Assembly (NCBI GenBank): GCA_025526935.1
Contig: JAHLKD010000097.1
Span: forward strand, 147,329-211,328
Direction: 5' to 3'
From: Cladochytrium replicatum
Taxonomy: Eukaryota; Chytridiomycota; Chytridiomycetes; Cladochytriales; Cladochytriaceae
Length of the DNA stretch: 64,000 nt
Shown here: positions 46,234 to 59,127 of the stretch, piece by piece
Numbering within the stretch: position 1 is the first letter of the stretch
How the letters are laid out: each line of letters begins with the position of its first letter
The notes under the pieces: model-generated
The model's input: only the letters and a program-made list of their open reading frames with translations
Database searches by the model: none
Told to the model about the DNA's origin: nothing
Program-made: the position numbers and the translations under genes

Positions 46234-47740
46234 TGTTAAGTATTTCGATTGATGGACTTGGCCAATCCAGTCATTGATAGTCCAAAAACACAAACGCCCG
46301 ATATACAGAAATGTCACTCTTCACCGAGCAACATTTCTAACTATTGAACTAAAGCATATAGATGATGATCTATTACGAGTTTGGATACCTCCGGTTATTT
46401 CTTCATGGGTTATATTTATTGCAGCCATAGGTATAGTAAACTGTCATTACTTTTCTATCATCCACTTGTAGAAGTGAAGCCCGGATCAGATCAGAGCAAA
46501 GGTTTACATATGATTAACTCGTTCGTGGGAATCATGTGGGAGAACAATCCTGTTGAGGAGAGCTAGATCTCACGCACAGCTTAGCATGATTATGCTTTGC
46601 TACGCCTGTGAGAAGAAGAGTCAAACCTTATCGCTGCGATCCAGATCTTCCGGAAGGAAAAGCCAAAACGACAGTACACTTATTTAAGGAGCCTGTGGCG
46701 AACAGAACTAGGTCTGTTTCTCGGATACAAGGGTGAAGACCTGAAGATCGTCATAGCACTCAATTTTCGGACAAACACAATAGGCGAATACTTCCATGTT
46801 ACGTTCCACGAGGGAGTTTTTGTTGGTTATAATCCTACCCGACAGTTACTCAACGATCTTACGGTACAATATCCACTGAAGGCCGGGACATATTTCGATG
46901 TTGATCAAATACCAACCGGGGATCAGGGGGTGCAAGAGACGACCGTTGAGTTTGTCTCAGACAATTTCCCGATTTCTACCGTTGCAGACGAAGAAATCAA
47001 TGAGGATATAAACGACGACCCCATATATTACCGCTTAGAAGAAGCCAGTGACATGCATGTTGTTGAACATTTACATGGACTAGACGATGATGACCCAGAC
47101 AATGCTGGTTACGATCCAAATGCTGATTTATCGACTCCACAATCCATTACTGAAGAATCTCCGAATTTGTCTTCAGTATCTCCTGTAGAGGAATATGATG
47201 CACAACTCGAAAGTGATCTTCAATTCATTGGAGAAGATGTCGACGAAGCGTATGCAGCAAGAAAACGAAAACGTCAAGCAATTGCAAATTTGTCGAACGC
47301 CAAAAGGAAACAAAATTCCTTGTTTACCCGATCCGTTCCTAATATCGATTGGACCCTGAAGGCCGATTCCTCATATCCAATACAACCAATTGCGAATGGA
47401 AATATACGGACTGCACCAAAGACTCTTCGTGAGGCTTTATCACGATCCGATGAGGCTCCATTCTGGTTAGCGGCGATGAAGGAGGAAGTCACACAACTAG
47501 TCGGCAACAATACTTGGGCCGAAATGTTTTTACCTGATGGACGGAATTTATTATCGGGCAAATGGGTTTTCACATATAAGCTTGACGAACATGGCAATAT
47601 TACTCGATTCAAAGCACGTTGGGTCGAACGAGGATTTTCACAGATTGAAGGATTGGATTTCGATGAAACCTATTCTCCAGTTACGAAAACATCCACGATC
47701 CGTTTTCTGATTGCATTAGCAGCATTAGTCGGCATGATCA
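46234..47740 (+). mobile_element. Deletion derivative of copia element B (B3)
   Basis: 46234-46692 matches the first 460 bp of the B LTR (TGTTAAGTATTTCG start). At 46693 it jumps straight to the B body, matching B1 from about 57157 to 58195: the end of integrase, the linker and the start of RT (WVFTYKLDEHGNITRFKARW). Gag, protease, the integrase core and the RT active site are missing. The right end meets the 320-bp repeat at 47741. Divergence from B1 is low (for example VERGF for VVRGF, EMFLP for ETFLP). Confidence 0.8.
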
Positions 47741-48060
47741 TGTCAAAGTTTGGTTTGAGGGCGATGTGATTTGATCAGTTTTAGTGCTGCTGATCTGGGA
47801 CTTGCGCTAGAGATAGTCCTCAGGTTGATCTGTGTATGTGCAGAGTTTCGTGTTTCTCCAATCACGCTTTTGCGCCACAGCCACCCGAAATCTCATATCG
47901 CCACAGGCTCTTTGAATTGTGTACACAATTCAAATATACTGTCGTTTCGGCTTTTATAATTAACCTGTGGCTATAGATATATGGAAATATCTAATATAAA
48001 CATTATTCTCTCGAATAGAGAGATATAGATCCCAGTGATCGTTCACAATAACCATTGTGA
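47741..48060 (-). repeat. 320-bp direct repeat, copy 1 (LTR-like)
   Basis: Starts TGTCAAAGTTTGG on the plus strand and ends CCATTGTGA. Contains the palindromic TTGAATTGTGTACACAATTCAA. Matches 49026-49345. Confidence 0.75.
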
Positions 48061-49025
48061 GGATAACCTTGTCTTTGGTGAAACTCACAATGTCCCCGGA
48101 GTCTCCAATGATACTACACACCGATGCAAGTGTGTCTTCGAGATCAGGAACATAAAGTGCGTTGTGTATTATCTTAATTCGCCCATTGGGTAAAACTACA
48201 GATACATCTCCAAAACCACAAACTGGAATTGTATGACTATCCGCTAGTTCCACCACGTCCTCGTCATTCGTATACGTCAGCGAACTAAAGGCATGACGAT
48301 TAGGTGTCATCCAAACAGTTGCGCCTGTATCAAGCAACCCCACACGATCCTTTGCTTGAACATGTACACGGACAACCTTCTGTGCCGAGTGTGCGTTCAC
48401 TATCGAAAACATATTTCCGATGTATGTGTCAGCATCTTCATCAACAGAAGTAGGTTTGGTAAGGTCAAAGATTACCTTCTTGGTCAACACCGGTTTGGCG
48501 GTAGACTCGTCCTCCGACAAATCATCACCTGCATCGCCACGGCTGGCAATGAATGCACGAAAATCCGTGTCTAAACAAAGACTCTTTGCAGTGAGATAGC
48601 GTTTACACGCCGACTGTTTGTGGCCTCGTTTGCCACAGAAGTTGCATGTGAGATCTGTCTTCTTTGCAGAAGAAGATGTGGACGACCTGGAGTCCTGCGA
48701 CTGCCTGGTCCGAGTGGAACTGCTACTCCCACCGCTACTGCCTGAGCCACCCGAGGCACCCTGCTTACGGCATTGAGCATTGGTGTGAGACGAGTTCGGA
48801 TGCAAGGTACAAATATCCTCCGACTTCGCAACCTTGGCTTTCGCTTTCGCCTTCGCATTCTTCGCCTTTGCCTTCATGGCCTTCTTTGTCCCATTCGGCC
48901 CACCGGCATCCATGGTGACGTTGAGTTGGACCAATTGGTTGAGGTCGGTCAAGATATTTGACACTGTTTCGAAGTAATGCGTTGGCTTTTGGTGGAATGG
49001 TCGCGGAGCATTCGGATTTGCAGCA

Positions 49026-49345
49026 TGTCGAAGTTTGGTTTGAGGGCGATGTGATTTGATCAGTTTTAGTGCTGCTGATCTGGGACTTGCGCTAGAGATA
49101 GTCCTCAGGTTGATCTGTGAGTGTGCAGAGTTTCGTGTTTCTCCAATCACGCTCTTGCGCCACAGCCACCCGAAATCTCATATCGCCACAGGCTCTTTGA
49201 ATTGTGCAAACAATTCAAATATACTGTCGTTTCGGCTTTTATAATTAACCTGTGGCTATAGATATATGGAAATATCTGATATAAACATTATTCTCTCGAA
49301 TAGAGAGATATAGATCCCAGTGATCGTTCACAATAACCATTGTGA
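49026..49345 (-). repeat. 320-bp direct repeat, copy 2 (LTR-like)
   Basis: Starts TGTCGAAGTTTGG. Read on the minus strand it continues from element A's 3' LTR (49705 to 49346), so it may be the second half of that LTR rather than a separate element. Confidence 0.7.
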
Positions 49346-49705
49346 GCAGAACATGAAGATTAGCTATAATCTTGTCTACAATGACATGTTCTCTTGAGAA
49401 ATAAGTATGTAGTACCTTGCATTAATATCATACGAGATATACTCGAGTATGATATAACTGTCAGCAGCAAACTGATTAGCATCACATTCTTTCTCAAACG
49501 CATGATCACTCGCAGAACTCTACTAGATTCCAATGAGTAAAGGAGGATGTCTTCATGACCAATAGTTAGAAATGCCAGTTCTTTCATGTAATGTATGATT
49601 ACGCATGAACTTGTCCCAGACGTCTCTGGTAAGGCTATTTCCCCTCAGTGTCGGTAGTGGATGAAGACTGGAGTAGCTAGTTCCATATATGTGCATGCAT
49701 CAACA
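49346..49705 (-). repeat. 3' LTR of copia element A (first part)
   Basis: On the minus strand the polypurine-like tract GCGGGGGTG (about 49706-49715) is followed by TGTTGATGCATGC, an LTR start. ATTTCTAACTATTG is shared with the B LTR. The LTR either ends abruptly at 49346 or continues through 49026. Confidence 0.7.
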
Positions 49706-49790
49706 CACCCCCGCAGTCAAAGCTGTGGTAGACAATGAGGATATTGGTATGAGCGTTGAGTTGCACGTCTGTTTGTTGGTAATGTATGTA

Positions 49791-52700
49791 TTAGTCAACA
49801 AGGGTCAAATCAGATTGACGTGTAAGACCAAGTGCGCGTGTGAATTTTGAAAATAGTTTGAATGTCAAGGGTTTTGTGAAAATATCAGCAATTTGGTTCT
49901 CAGTATCAATATCTCTGAGTTCCTGCTGCTTCTGCTCAATTTGAAGATTCACAAACTTTTCGCGAACATCCATGTGTTTAGTTCTGTGATCATTAAGCAG
50001 GTCATTGGCAATAGACTGTGTAGAGGTATTATCTTGCCAGAGGATCATAGGCTTACTTTTGGATGAAATACCAATGGTTGCCATGACGTTTTTCATCCAC
50101 TTCATCTCACGTGATAATTCATTCAATGCATATAACTCTGCTTCAGTGGAAGAGCAAGTTATAACCTGTTGCTTTGTAGACTGCCAGCAAACAGCTGCAT
50201 TGGCAAACATTACAACATATCCTGTCCTGGAATAGCGAGCAGGATCATTTGCCCAGTATGCATCAGCATATCCCATAGGGATGTGTTCATTTGATGCAAA
50301 CTCATATACACCATCAGAGTGTACGTTGGGAGTGGGTATGTTGTTGCGTGTATAATGCAAACCATAGTCCCATGTTCCCAATAAGTAACGATGCAGGCGA
50401 GCTAGTGCCTTTTGTTCGCAAACTCGTGGTTCAACCTGATGTTGTGCCAAGACATTGACAGCATAAGATAAATCAGGTCTGGTCTTTGTAGCTAGGCACG
50501 AGATTTTCATGAGTTCCGAGCGAAAAATAGTTGCATCATTTTTGGATAAAATAGGCAAGCTTGTTTCATGTTTGTAGTGAGAAGAAATAGGTGTTTTGGC
50601 TGGTTTAAGATTGGATTCCCATAATTTCAATCTCTGCAATATTTCCTTTGCATATTGAGCATTGGTTATGAAATAGCCGTGAGTAGTTTTGATCAATTGC
50701 ATTTTCAGAATCCATTTGGCTGTAGAGTGACTTCCGACCTTGAATGAGGAATTCAAGCCATCCATGAAGTCTTGGTAGCCATTTGGGTCTGGAGAGAAAT
50801 GAAGAATATCATCTACATGAACAGTAGTGTGTTCACGTATTTTCACAGTGGAACTGTGAGTAGATGGTTTCATTTGCCAGAAATGACAAGCATCTGAAAG
50901 ATCACGGATGTATCCCATGTCTTCATATTTTGCCCAGAGGCATTTGTACCATTCTCTAGCAGCTTGATGTAAACCATATAAGCTTTTGACAAGATTACAA
51001 ACTAATGGATTGCCAGATTCGTCAGTCTCTGTAAATCCATGAGGCATTTCAACATAAACATCTTCCTCAAGTGATGCATTGAGATATGCTCCTGTAATGT
51101 CAAATTGATGGATGTGTAATTTGACAATTGCAGCAAGAGCAACTAGTAATCGAATTGTAGTGGTTTTTGCCACAGGAGAATAGGTTTTGTCGAAATCCAT
51201 TCCCTGTATCTGGGAGAACCCTCTAACTACCCATCGTGCCTTGAATCGGATGATGTTGCCATCTTCATCAAGTTTGTATGAATAAACCCATTTGCCAGTG
51301 AGAAGGTTGTTCCCATTTGGCAAGATGCGTTTGTCCCATGTTCCCAAATTGATAAGTTGTTGATTTTCTTCACACATGGCTGCAAGGCAGTAAGGCCATT
51401 CATCAGGTCGCGACATAGCTTCCTGGACTGTTTTGGGAATACTTCTCAAGTGTCCTTGAGGTATAGGAATGTCGGGTGTACTCGATTTTGCTTTCTCATT
51501 TACATTGACATTGGGGATATTACGTCTCAACAAAGGATGTCTTTGCTGGGGATGAAATCTGTTTGTTGGAGTAACCATAGGTTGTTTGCCTTTAAGTTTG
51601 CGACGTTTGGCTTTGTGTGCAACAAATCCATAATCGTTGTCATCATCTTCACCAATCCATTGTAAATCTTCCAAATCACTTTGGGAATCATCTTCATTTT
51701 GTTCTTGTACGTGTTGTACAGAAAGTGGTACATAAGTGTCATCGTTCATGTTTAACGAATGGTTATAGTCGTTGGTGGTATCGTGCTCGTCATCAACATT
51801 TGAATCATGTTGGGACATAGGAGTAACATGCATTTGTGAGATATCGATTCGATGATAAAATCGTTGATTGGGATCCAACTCCTCATCAGATGAGGTGTTA
51901 GCGCTATCATCAGAATCTGAGTCTGTAGTTTTGTCATTATCGCTATTCATATCAGGTAAATTTGAAACATCAAAAAGTTGACCCTGAGGAATAGGATAGT
52001 GTTTGGTGAGGTCATTTAAAGTTTGTGATGTTGGGTTTAAGCCAACAAATACTCCTTCATGAAAAGTAAAATGAAAATATTCGCTTATGCGTTTGGTATT
52101 AAGATTCAAAGCATGAATGATTTTCATATCTTCACCCTTATAACCCAGAAATAGTCCTAGCTCTGACTTCTCTGATACTTTGCGACTAGACCTTTGTTCT
52201 GGAGAGATCCAGAGACTAACCAGGGTACCAAAGGTGTGAATGATTGCCGGATCAATCAGCTTGTCAAAGTAAACTCTAGAATGGTAAACACAATTTTTGA
52301 CAGTCGCAGCATAAAGGATGGCAAATTTGATGAACTGTAAAGTATGTGGAAGACCAGCTGTTTTCAGCATAGACTTGTACATCTCTTTCATTGAACGGAC
52401 ATTCCGTTCAGCAAGACCATTTAGCTCTTTGACTGATGCAGGTGAAGGATGGGCATGTATGCGTGGTACCTTGTTACTGCACCAAGTCAAGAATTGGTTT
52501 GACAATAGTTCTCCAGAATCGGATCTCACTTCATAGACGTGAAGTGGCAGAAATCTATTTTCAACATCTGCGATGTGTCTTAGCATACTATCAGAGGCTT
52601 CGCTCTTTCGTTGCAAGAAGTAGATTGTGATGTGAGAACTATATTCATCTACGATAATCTGCCAGTGACCTATTGTTTTGCCATTTCTGACAATCGGTAC

Positions 52701-53656
52701 TGCATCAGTATGTAGGCAATATAATTTCCTCAGTGCTGGACTTAGCGTTGAGTAAATTGGAGTTTGTACAGCCTTAGTCTGATTGCAAATTATGCAGTTC
52801 TGTAAAATAGACGAGTTAACAAAATCAAGTGCATCACTCCTGACTTTGGGCAGTTTCTTTCCCAGAGAATGTAAAGTTTGCAGGATTTTCCGCAAATGTA
52901 TGTGACCAAATTGCTGGTGTAATCTAGCTAATTTGTTGATGGTCACAGCTGAAACGTTGTTTACTCCATTATCAGCCATTGTTTGGGAGTATAGACTTAA
53001 TGTTGCAGATGAAGCTCCGTCTAAAACTTCACCCCCGTAATTTCTAGTTTTGCTGGAATCTTTTGGGAAAACATTGTTGTCCTTCACTGTGTCAAACCTT
53101 ACACCAGACGTGGTTGTCTGCTGCTCTTGGGCAGTGTTTGTAGTGGTACCAGGTAAAACATTCTGTTTGCTAACAGAGAGTGCAGAATTAGAAAGATTCG
53201 TCAAAATAGCTGCACCTATTTTGGAAGAGTGTTTAAGAAATGGATTAGTAGTATCCAAACTTCCATGAAGATAATATAAACCTCCACGTCTTAAACCAAT
53301 GGTAACACATTGTTCAGTTCCTTTTGTTTCAAATAGACTTTGTCTTTGGTAAAACTGACTATATCACCTTCATCCCCGATGATGCTATAGACAGATATAA
53401 GTGTATCCTCTAAATCGGGAACAAAAAGTGCATTTTGAATGTGTTTTATTGAACCATTTGACAAAACAAGTGCAATATCTCCATAGCCTTTAATAGGAAT
53501 GGGATGATTGTCTGCCAAGTAAACATCTCCTGCATCATTAACGTAAAATAAATTCTTGAATGCATGTCTGTCTGGAGTCATCCAAGCAGTAGCACCAGAG
53601 TCAATCAAACCGAGAGGTTTGGCATTTACGTGTAGATTGCAGTTGGTACTCTTCAA
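49791..53656 (-). pseudogene. Copia element A Gag-Pol: protease to RNase H, 5' part missing
   Basis: Ty1/copia order is clear. Protease 'GLIDSGATAWMTPDRHAF' (53560-53620); a frame break near 53315, where the sister fragment at 45.8 kb stays open; GAG-pre-integrase ('HQQFGHIHLRKI', then 'NCIICNQTK'); integrase core with D, D, E ('IIVDEYSSHITIYF', 'VRSDSGELLSNQFL', 'VKELNGLAERN'). RT follows ('GKWVYSYKLDEDGNIIRFKA', 'VHVDDILHFS'), then RNase H ('GYADAYWANDPARYSRTGY', 'SSTEAELYALNELSREMKW'), ending 'QSDLTLVD' at 49791. Gag and the 5' LTR were separated by insertion of B1 at 53658. The RT motif reads HVDD where YVDD is usual. One frameshift aside, the 1155-codon frame is open. Confidence 0.9.
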
Positions 53657-53658
53657 TG

Positions 53659-54257
53659 TGTTAAGTATTTCGATTGATGGACTTGGCCAATCCAGTCATT
53701 GATAGTACAAAAACACAAACGCCCGATATACAGAAATGTCACTCTTCACTGAGCAACATTTCTAACTATTGAACTAAAGCATATAGATGATGATCTATTA
53801 CGAGTTTGGATACCTCCAGTTATTTCTTCATGGGTTATATTTATTGCGGCCATAGGTATAGTAAACTGTCATTACTTTTCTATCATCCACTTGTAGAAGT
53901 GAAGCCCGGATCAGATCACAGCAAAGGTTTACATATGATTAACGCGTTCGTGGGAATCATGTGTGAGAACAATCCTGTTGAGGAGAGCTAGATCTCACGC
54001 ACAGCTTAGCATGATTATGCTTTGCTACGCCTGTGAGAAGAAGAGTCAAACCTTATTGCTTCGATCCAGATCTTCCGGAAGGAAAAGCCAAAACGACAGT
54101 ACACTTATTTAAGGAGCCTGTGGCGATACACACAAGGAGCATTCTCTTGCGCTAGTACTTGTGACTCGCAATCTTCTTTATTCATCTCTTAGAAACATTA
54201 ACCCGTGAATTAGCAACACACACAACCTGAGGATCCAGACCACAGCTTTGTTCAACA
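53659..54257 (+). repeat. 5' LTR of copia element B1
   Basis: 599 bp, from TGTTAAGTATTTCG to TTCAACA (TG...CA ends). The left flank CTTCAATG is element A sequence, continuing in the sister A copy as CTTCAATGCTGTG, so the insertion site is exact. TATTTAA near 54108 may be the TATA box. The internal region begins with CAATAGTTACGAATCGTTGC, where a primer-binding site would lie. Confidence 0.85.
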
Positions 54258-54308
54258 CAATAGTTACGAATCGTTGCTTAACACATTTCTTTGGACAACA
54301 ACGACAAG

Positions 54309-57300
54309 ATGGGTTCAGGATCGAATGACGCCACATCTTCGCGGCCGAAGCCATTCACTGGTAAAACGCTGCAGGATTTCGATCTGTACATGGAACAAGT
54401 GCAGACTTACGCAAACTTACGTGGCGGCGCTGGCACTATGCTTCTCCAAGAACCAATGGCTCTTCCTGATAATCCGAATTACGAGGCGGAAGGAAATCGC
54501 CCACAGCGTCCGATAGTCATCGCCGGAGCTGCTGGCGGAGCTGCTAACGAAGCACGAGCACAATGGGAAGCAGAACTACGTGAACATTTGGCGATCGTCA
54601 CACACAACAGTCACTTACGTACGCAATATCGTGCTGAGATGCAAGATTACCGTGCACAACAAGCGGACAATAACGTCGCAGTTGGAATTCTATGCGAATG
54701 TTTCCCAAAACGCGACATGAATCGAGTCAGAGCTTATGCGTCAGCAAAAGGCAAAGTCGATGGACTTCGCCGAATTTTCAGTGCTGGCGGACAAGCTCCG
54801 ATCGAATCGTCTATGTGGGAGCAACGGCTGGTAGATCTGAAATGTACGAACGGTCAGTCGGCAGAAAGCGTTCAGCAGTTTGTGACCGACCTCACTGAGT
54901 TATTCGAACTCAAACTGAACTCTTTACCGGACGAACTCGTAATCAAGGATCTACTAAACCGGTTAGTCGCAAAAATCACGATGCAGACAATTGAACTACG
55001 GACCCTCGTACCTTTTCTCGGAAAAATGATCACTTCTGCGTATGCCGAATGGGAACCGGCGTTAATACAAGATCCAATTGATGCTGCAAATCCGAATGCT
55101 CCGCGACCATTCCACCAAAAGCCAACGCATTACTTCGAAACAGTGTCAAATATCTTGACCGACCTCAACCAATTGGTCCAACTCAACGTCACCATGGATG
55201 CCGGTGGGCCGAATGGGACAAAGAAGGCCATGAAGGCAAAGGCGAAGAAAGCGAAGGCGAAAGCGAAAGCCAAGGTTGCGAAGTCGGAGGATATTTGTAC
55301 CTTGCATCCGAACTCATCTCACACCAATGCTCAATGCCGTAAGCAGGGTGCCTCGAGTGGCTCAGGCAGTAGCGGTGGGAGTAGCAGTTCCACTCGGACC
55401 AGGCAGTCGCAGGACTCCAGGTCGTCCACATCTTCTTCTGCAAAGAAGACAGATCTCACATGCAATTTCTGTGGCAAACGAGGACACAAGCAGTCGGCGT
55501 GTAAACGCTATCTCACTGCAAAGAGTCTTTGTTTAGACACGGATTTTCGTGCATTCATTGCCAGCCGTGGCGATGCAGGTGATGATTCGTCGGAGGACGA
55601 ATCTACCGCCAAACCGGTGTTGACCAAGAAGGTAATCTTTGACCTTACCCAACCTACTTCTGTTGATAAAGATGCTGACACATACATCGGAAATATGTTT
55701 TCGATAGTGAACGCACACTCGGCACAGAAGGTTGTCCGTGTACATGTTCAAGCAAAGGATCGTGTGGGTTTGCTTGATACAGGCGCAACTGTTTGGATGA
55801 CACCTAATCGTCATGCCTTTAGTTCGCTGACGTATACGAATGACGAGGACGTGGTGGAACTAGCGGATAGTCATACAATTCCAGTTTGTGGTTTTGGAGA
55901 TGTATCTGTAGTTTTACCCAATGGGCGAATTAAGATAATACACAACGCACTTTATGTTCCTGATCTCGAAGACACACTTGCATCAGTGTGTAGTATCATT
56001 GGAGACTCCGGGGACATTGTGAGTTTCACCAAAGACAAGGTTATCCTCACGCATGGTGATACGGATGAACACGTTATTATTGGGCGACGGGAAAGAGATT
56101 TGTACTATCTCTATGCTGATGTTAGTACCGTCGGAACTCACCAACCGCGGCATGTGATTGCTCAACGAGCTAAAGCAGTAGCGGTATCCGCAGAAGGTCT
56201 CGATCAGTCGATGGACTTTACGTCCGGTGTACGATCTTCTCACGCGATGGGTCTCGATGTAATGTCAGACAACAACATTCGTCAAACGAACGATGATGAA
56301 TGTCAACGAGCATCTCAAGATACAGTTGGAGTGAGCACCAACTTATCGCCAGTGACAGTACACGAACTTGCAAAGTTACACCAGCAGTTTGGTCACATCC
56401 ACTTACGGACAATCTTTCGAACGGCAGAGAAGCTCAACATCAAAATGCCCAAGGTTGAACCGGATGCATTCAATCTTGTCAACAAATCAATTATGCAGAA
56501 TTGTTTGGTCTGTAGTCGCACGAAGCTGAAGCAGAAGCCGATTTATTCTACAATAAGTCGAGCTCCGAGGAAACTTTTCCGTCTGTTTTCCGATGTCGTA
56601 CGTTTAATCTACGACGGACAGAAGAAGAGATATTGGCAGATCATTGTCGACGAACAACCTCGTTTCATCACAATCTACTTCCTGAATCGAAAGAGTGATG
56701 CGGTGGATAGTATGATTCGACATATCGCTGATGTGGAAAATCGCAATCACCCATTACACGTTGCTGAACTACGTTCCGATTCAGGAGAATTGATTACTAA
56801 ACGGTTGATCCAATGGTGCAATACCAAGATTCCTCGCATCCGCGTCCACCCAGCTCCTCCGTCAGTAAAGGAACTCGATGGTCTATCAGAGCGGAATATA
56901 CAATCGATCAAGTATATGTCGGACGCGATGCTGCTACAAGCTGGACTACCACGAACACTTCAATTCGTGCAACTCTCCATCCTATACGCTGCGGTCGTCA
57001 AGAACGCTACTTTCCATTCAGCTGTGAATGCGATTCCGTACTGTGCTTACCTTGACAAGCGGATAGATTTGGCAACTATCCACGCCTTTGGAACACTCGT
57101 TAGTTTGTGGATCTCACACGAACAAAGGTTGGCGCGCAGAATCCGAGACAAGTCTGAACTAGGTCTGTTTCTCGGATACAAGGGTGAAGACCTGAAGATC
57201 GTCATAGCACTCAATTTTCGGACAAACACAATAGGCGAATACTTCCATGTTACGTTCCACGAGGGAGTTTTTGTTGGTTATAATCCTACCCGACAGTTAC

Positions 57301-59127
57301 TCGACGATCTTACGGTACAATATCCACTGAAGGCCGGGACATATTTCGATGTTGATCAAATACCAACCGGGGATCAGGGGGTGCAAGAGACGACTGTTGA
57401 GTTTGTCTCAGACAATTTCCCGATTTCTACCGTTGCAGACGAAGAAATCGATGAGGATATAAACGACGACCCCATATATTACCGCTTAGAAGAAGCCGGT
57501 GACATGCATGTTGTTGAACATTTACATGGACTAGACGATGATGACCCAGACGATGCTGATTATGATCCAAATGCTGATTTATCGACTCCACAATCCATTA
57601 CTGAAGAATCTCCGAATTTGTCTTCCGTATCTCCTGTAGAGGAATATGATGCACAACTCGAAAGTGATCTTCAATTCATTGGAGAAGATGTCGACGAAGC
57701 ATATGCAGCAAGAAAACGAAAACGTCAAGCAAGTGCAAATTTGTCGAACGCCAAAAGGAAACAAAATTCCTTGTTTACCCGGTCCGTTCCTAATATCGAT
57801 TGGACCCTGAAGGCCGATTCCTCATATCCAACACAACCAATTGCGAATGGAAATATACGGACTGCACCAAAGACTCTTCGTGAGGCTTTATCACGATCCG
57901 ATGAGGCTCCATTCTGGTTAGCGGCGATGAAGGAGGAAGTTACACAACTAGTCGGCAACAATACTTGGGCCGAAACGTTTTTACCTGATGGACGGAATTT
58001 ATTATCGGGCAAATGGGTTTTCACATATAAGCTTGACGAACATGGCAATATTACTCGATTCAAAGCACGTTGGGTCGTACGAGGATTTTCACAGATTGAA
58101 GGATTGGATTTCGATGAAACCTATTCTCCAGTTACGAAAACGTCCACGATCCGTTTTCTGATTGCATTAGCAGCATTAGTCGGCATGATCATATTCCAGT
58201 TTGATATCAAGGGTGCATATCTCAATGCGATACTGGAAGAAGAGAACTACGTCGAACTCCCTCATGGTTTCGGACGAGTAGATTTCCAGAATCGACCCAT
58301 CGTCTGCAGACTTATCAAAAGTCTGTACGGTCTACACCAGGCAGCTCGAGAATGGTACAAAACTCTTTGGAAACAATATCTCAGTGTTGGTTTCGTGCGG
58401 AATATTGCAGACATCTGTCATTTCTGGCGATACAATCCAACAAATAATACCCGCGAACACACTACCGTTCATGTCGATGATATACTACATTTTTCCACAG
58501 ATCCAAACGCATATCATCGGTTTCAGACCGATTTGGAAACTTCGTTCACAGTAGGCAGTACTTCGAAGGCGAAATGGATTCTGAAAATGGAGTTATTGCA
58601 GACAACGGAAGGATATTTCCTTAGCAATGCATTGTACGTAAAGAAGATTCTCGAAGAAGCGAATTTATGGGGTACCAACATCAAACCGACCAAAACACCG
58701 ATGTCAAAATCATATATCTTTGATGAGACCACACCAACACTGTCCGATGCCGAGGCAACACAATTTCGATCAATGTTAATGAAGATATCGTACGTGGCGA
58801 CTAAGACACGACCGGATATTTCATACGCAGTCAATATTTTGGCACAACATCAGATTGATCCTCGACAGTCAGAATCAAAGGCTCTCTATCGATTACAACG
58901 ATATTTACTCGGTACTTGGGATTACGGTTTACACTATACACGGACTGGTATCACGTCTCCGATGCTAAGACCCGACGGTCTCTACATGTTTGATTCGGCT
59001 AACAACCCACAAGGTTATGCCGATGCAGACTGGGCGGGCGATGCAGATAGATACTCACGAACCGGTTACGTGGTAATGTTCGCTAATGCGGCAATCAGTT
59101 GGCAGTCGATTCGACAACAGACTATTG
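54309..59127 (+). CDS. Copia element B1 Gag-Pol polyprotein, truncated in RNase H
   Basis: One open frame of about 1600 residues from the first ATG (MGSGSNDATSSRPKPF). Domains in order: Gag (1-270); a Lys/Ala-rich basic stretch; CCHC zinc knuckle 'CNFCGKRGHKQSACKRY'; protease 'VGLLDTGATVWMTPNRH'; GAG-pre-integrase 'HQQFGHIHLRTIF' with 'NCLVCSRTK'; integrase 'IIVDEQPRFITIYF', 'LRSDSGELITKRLI' and 'VKELDGLSERN'; a long acidic linker; RT 'WVFTYKLDEHGNITRFKARW' and 'VHVDDILHFS'; RNase H 'GYADADWAGDADRYSRTGY'. At 59127 the frame enters the inverted LTR of B2, which adds a short foreign tail. The rest of RNase H should lie beyond B2, outside the window. Gag and Pol share one frame, with no frameshift between them. 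Confidence 0.92.

Larger units (their letters stand above)
47741..49345 (-). mobile_element. Gag-protease piece of element B flanked by 320-bp direct repeats
   Basis: Two 320-bp direct repeats (47741-48060 and 49026-49345, about six visible differences) flank 965 bp. That interior is the reverse complement of B1 about 55083-56049: the end of Gag, the zinc knuckle (CNFCGKRGHKQSACKRY) and the aspartic protease (LLDTGATVWMTPNRH). The repeats contain GAGCCTGTGGCGATA-type sequence shared with the B LTR, so they are probably part of a related LTR. A 396-codon frame (47960-49150) runs from the right-hand repeat through Gag to protease. No integrase or RT. On the right the repeat abuts element A's LTR. 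Confidence 0.7.

Noticed and set aside
47960-49150. A 396-codon host gene on the minus strand
   Set aside because: It is a fusion of the LTR-like repeat with Gag and protease of copia element B.
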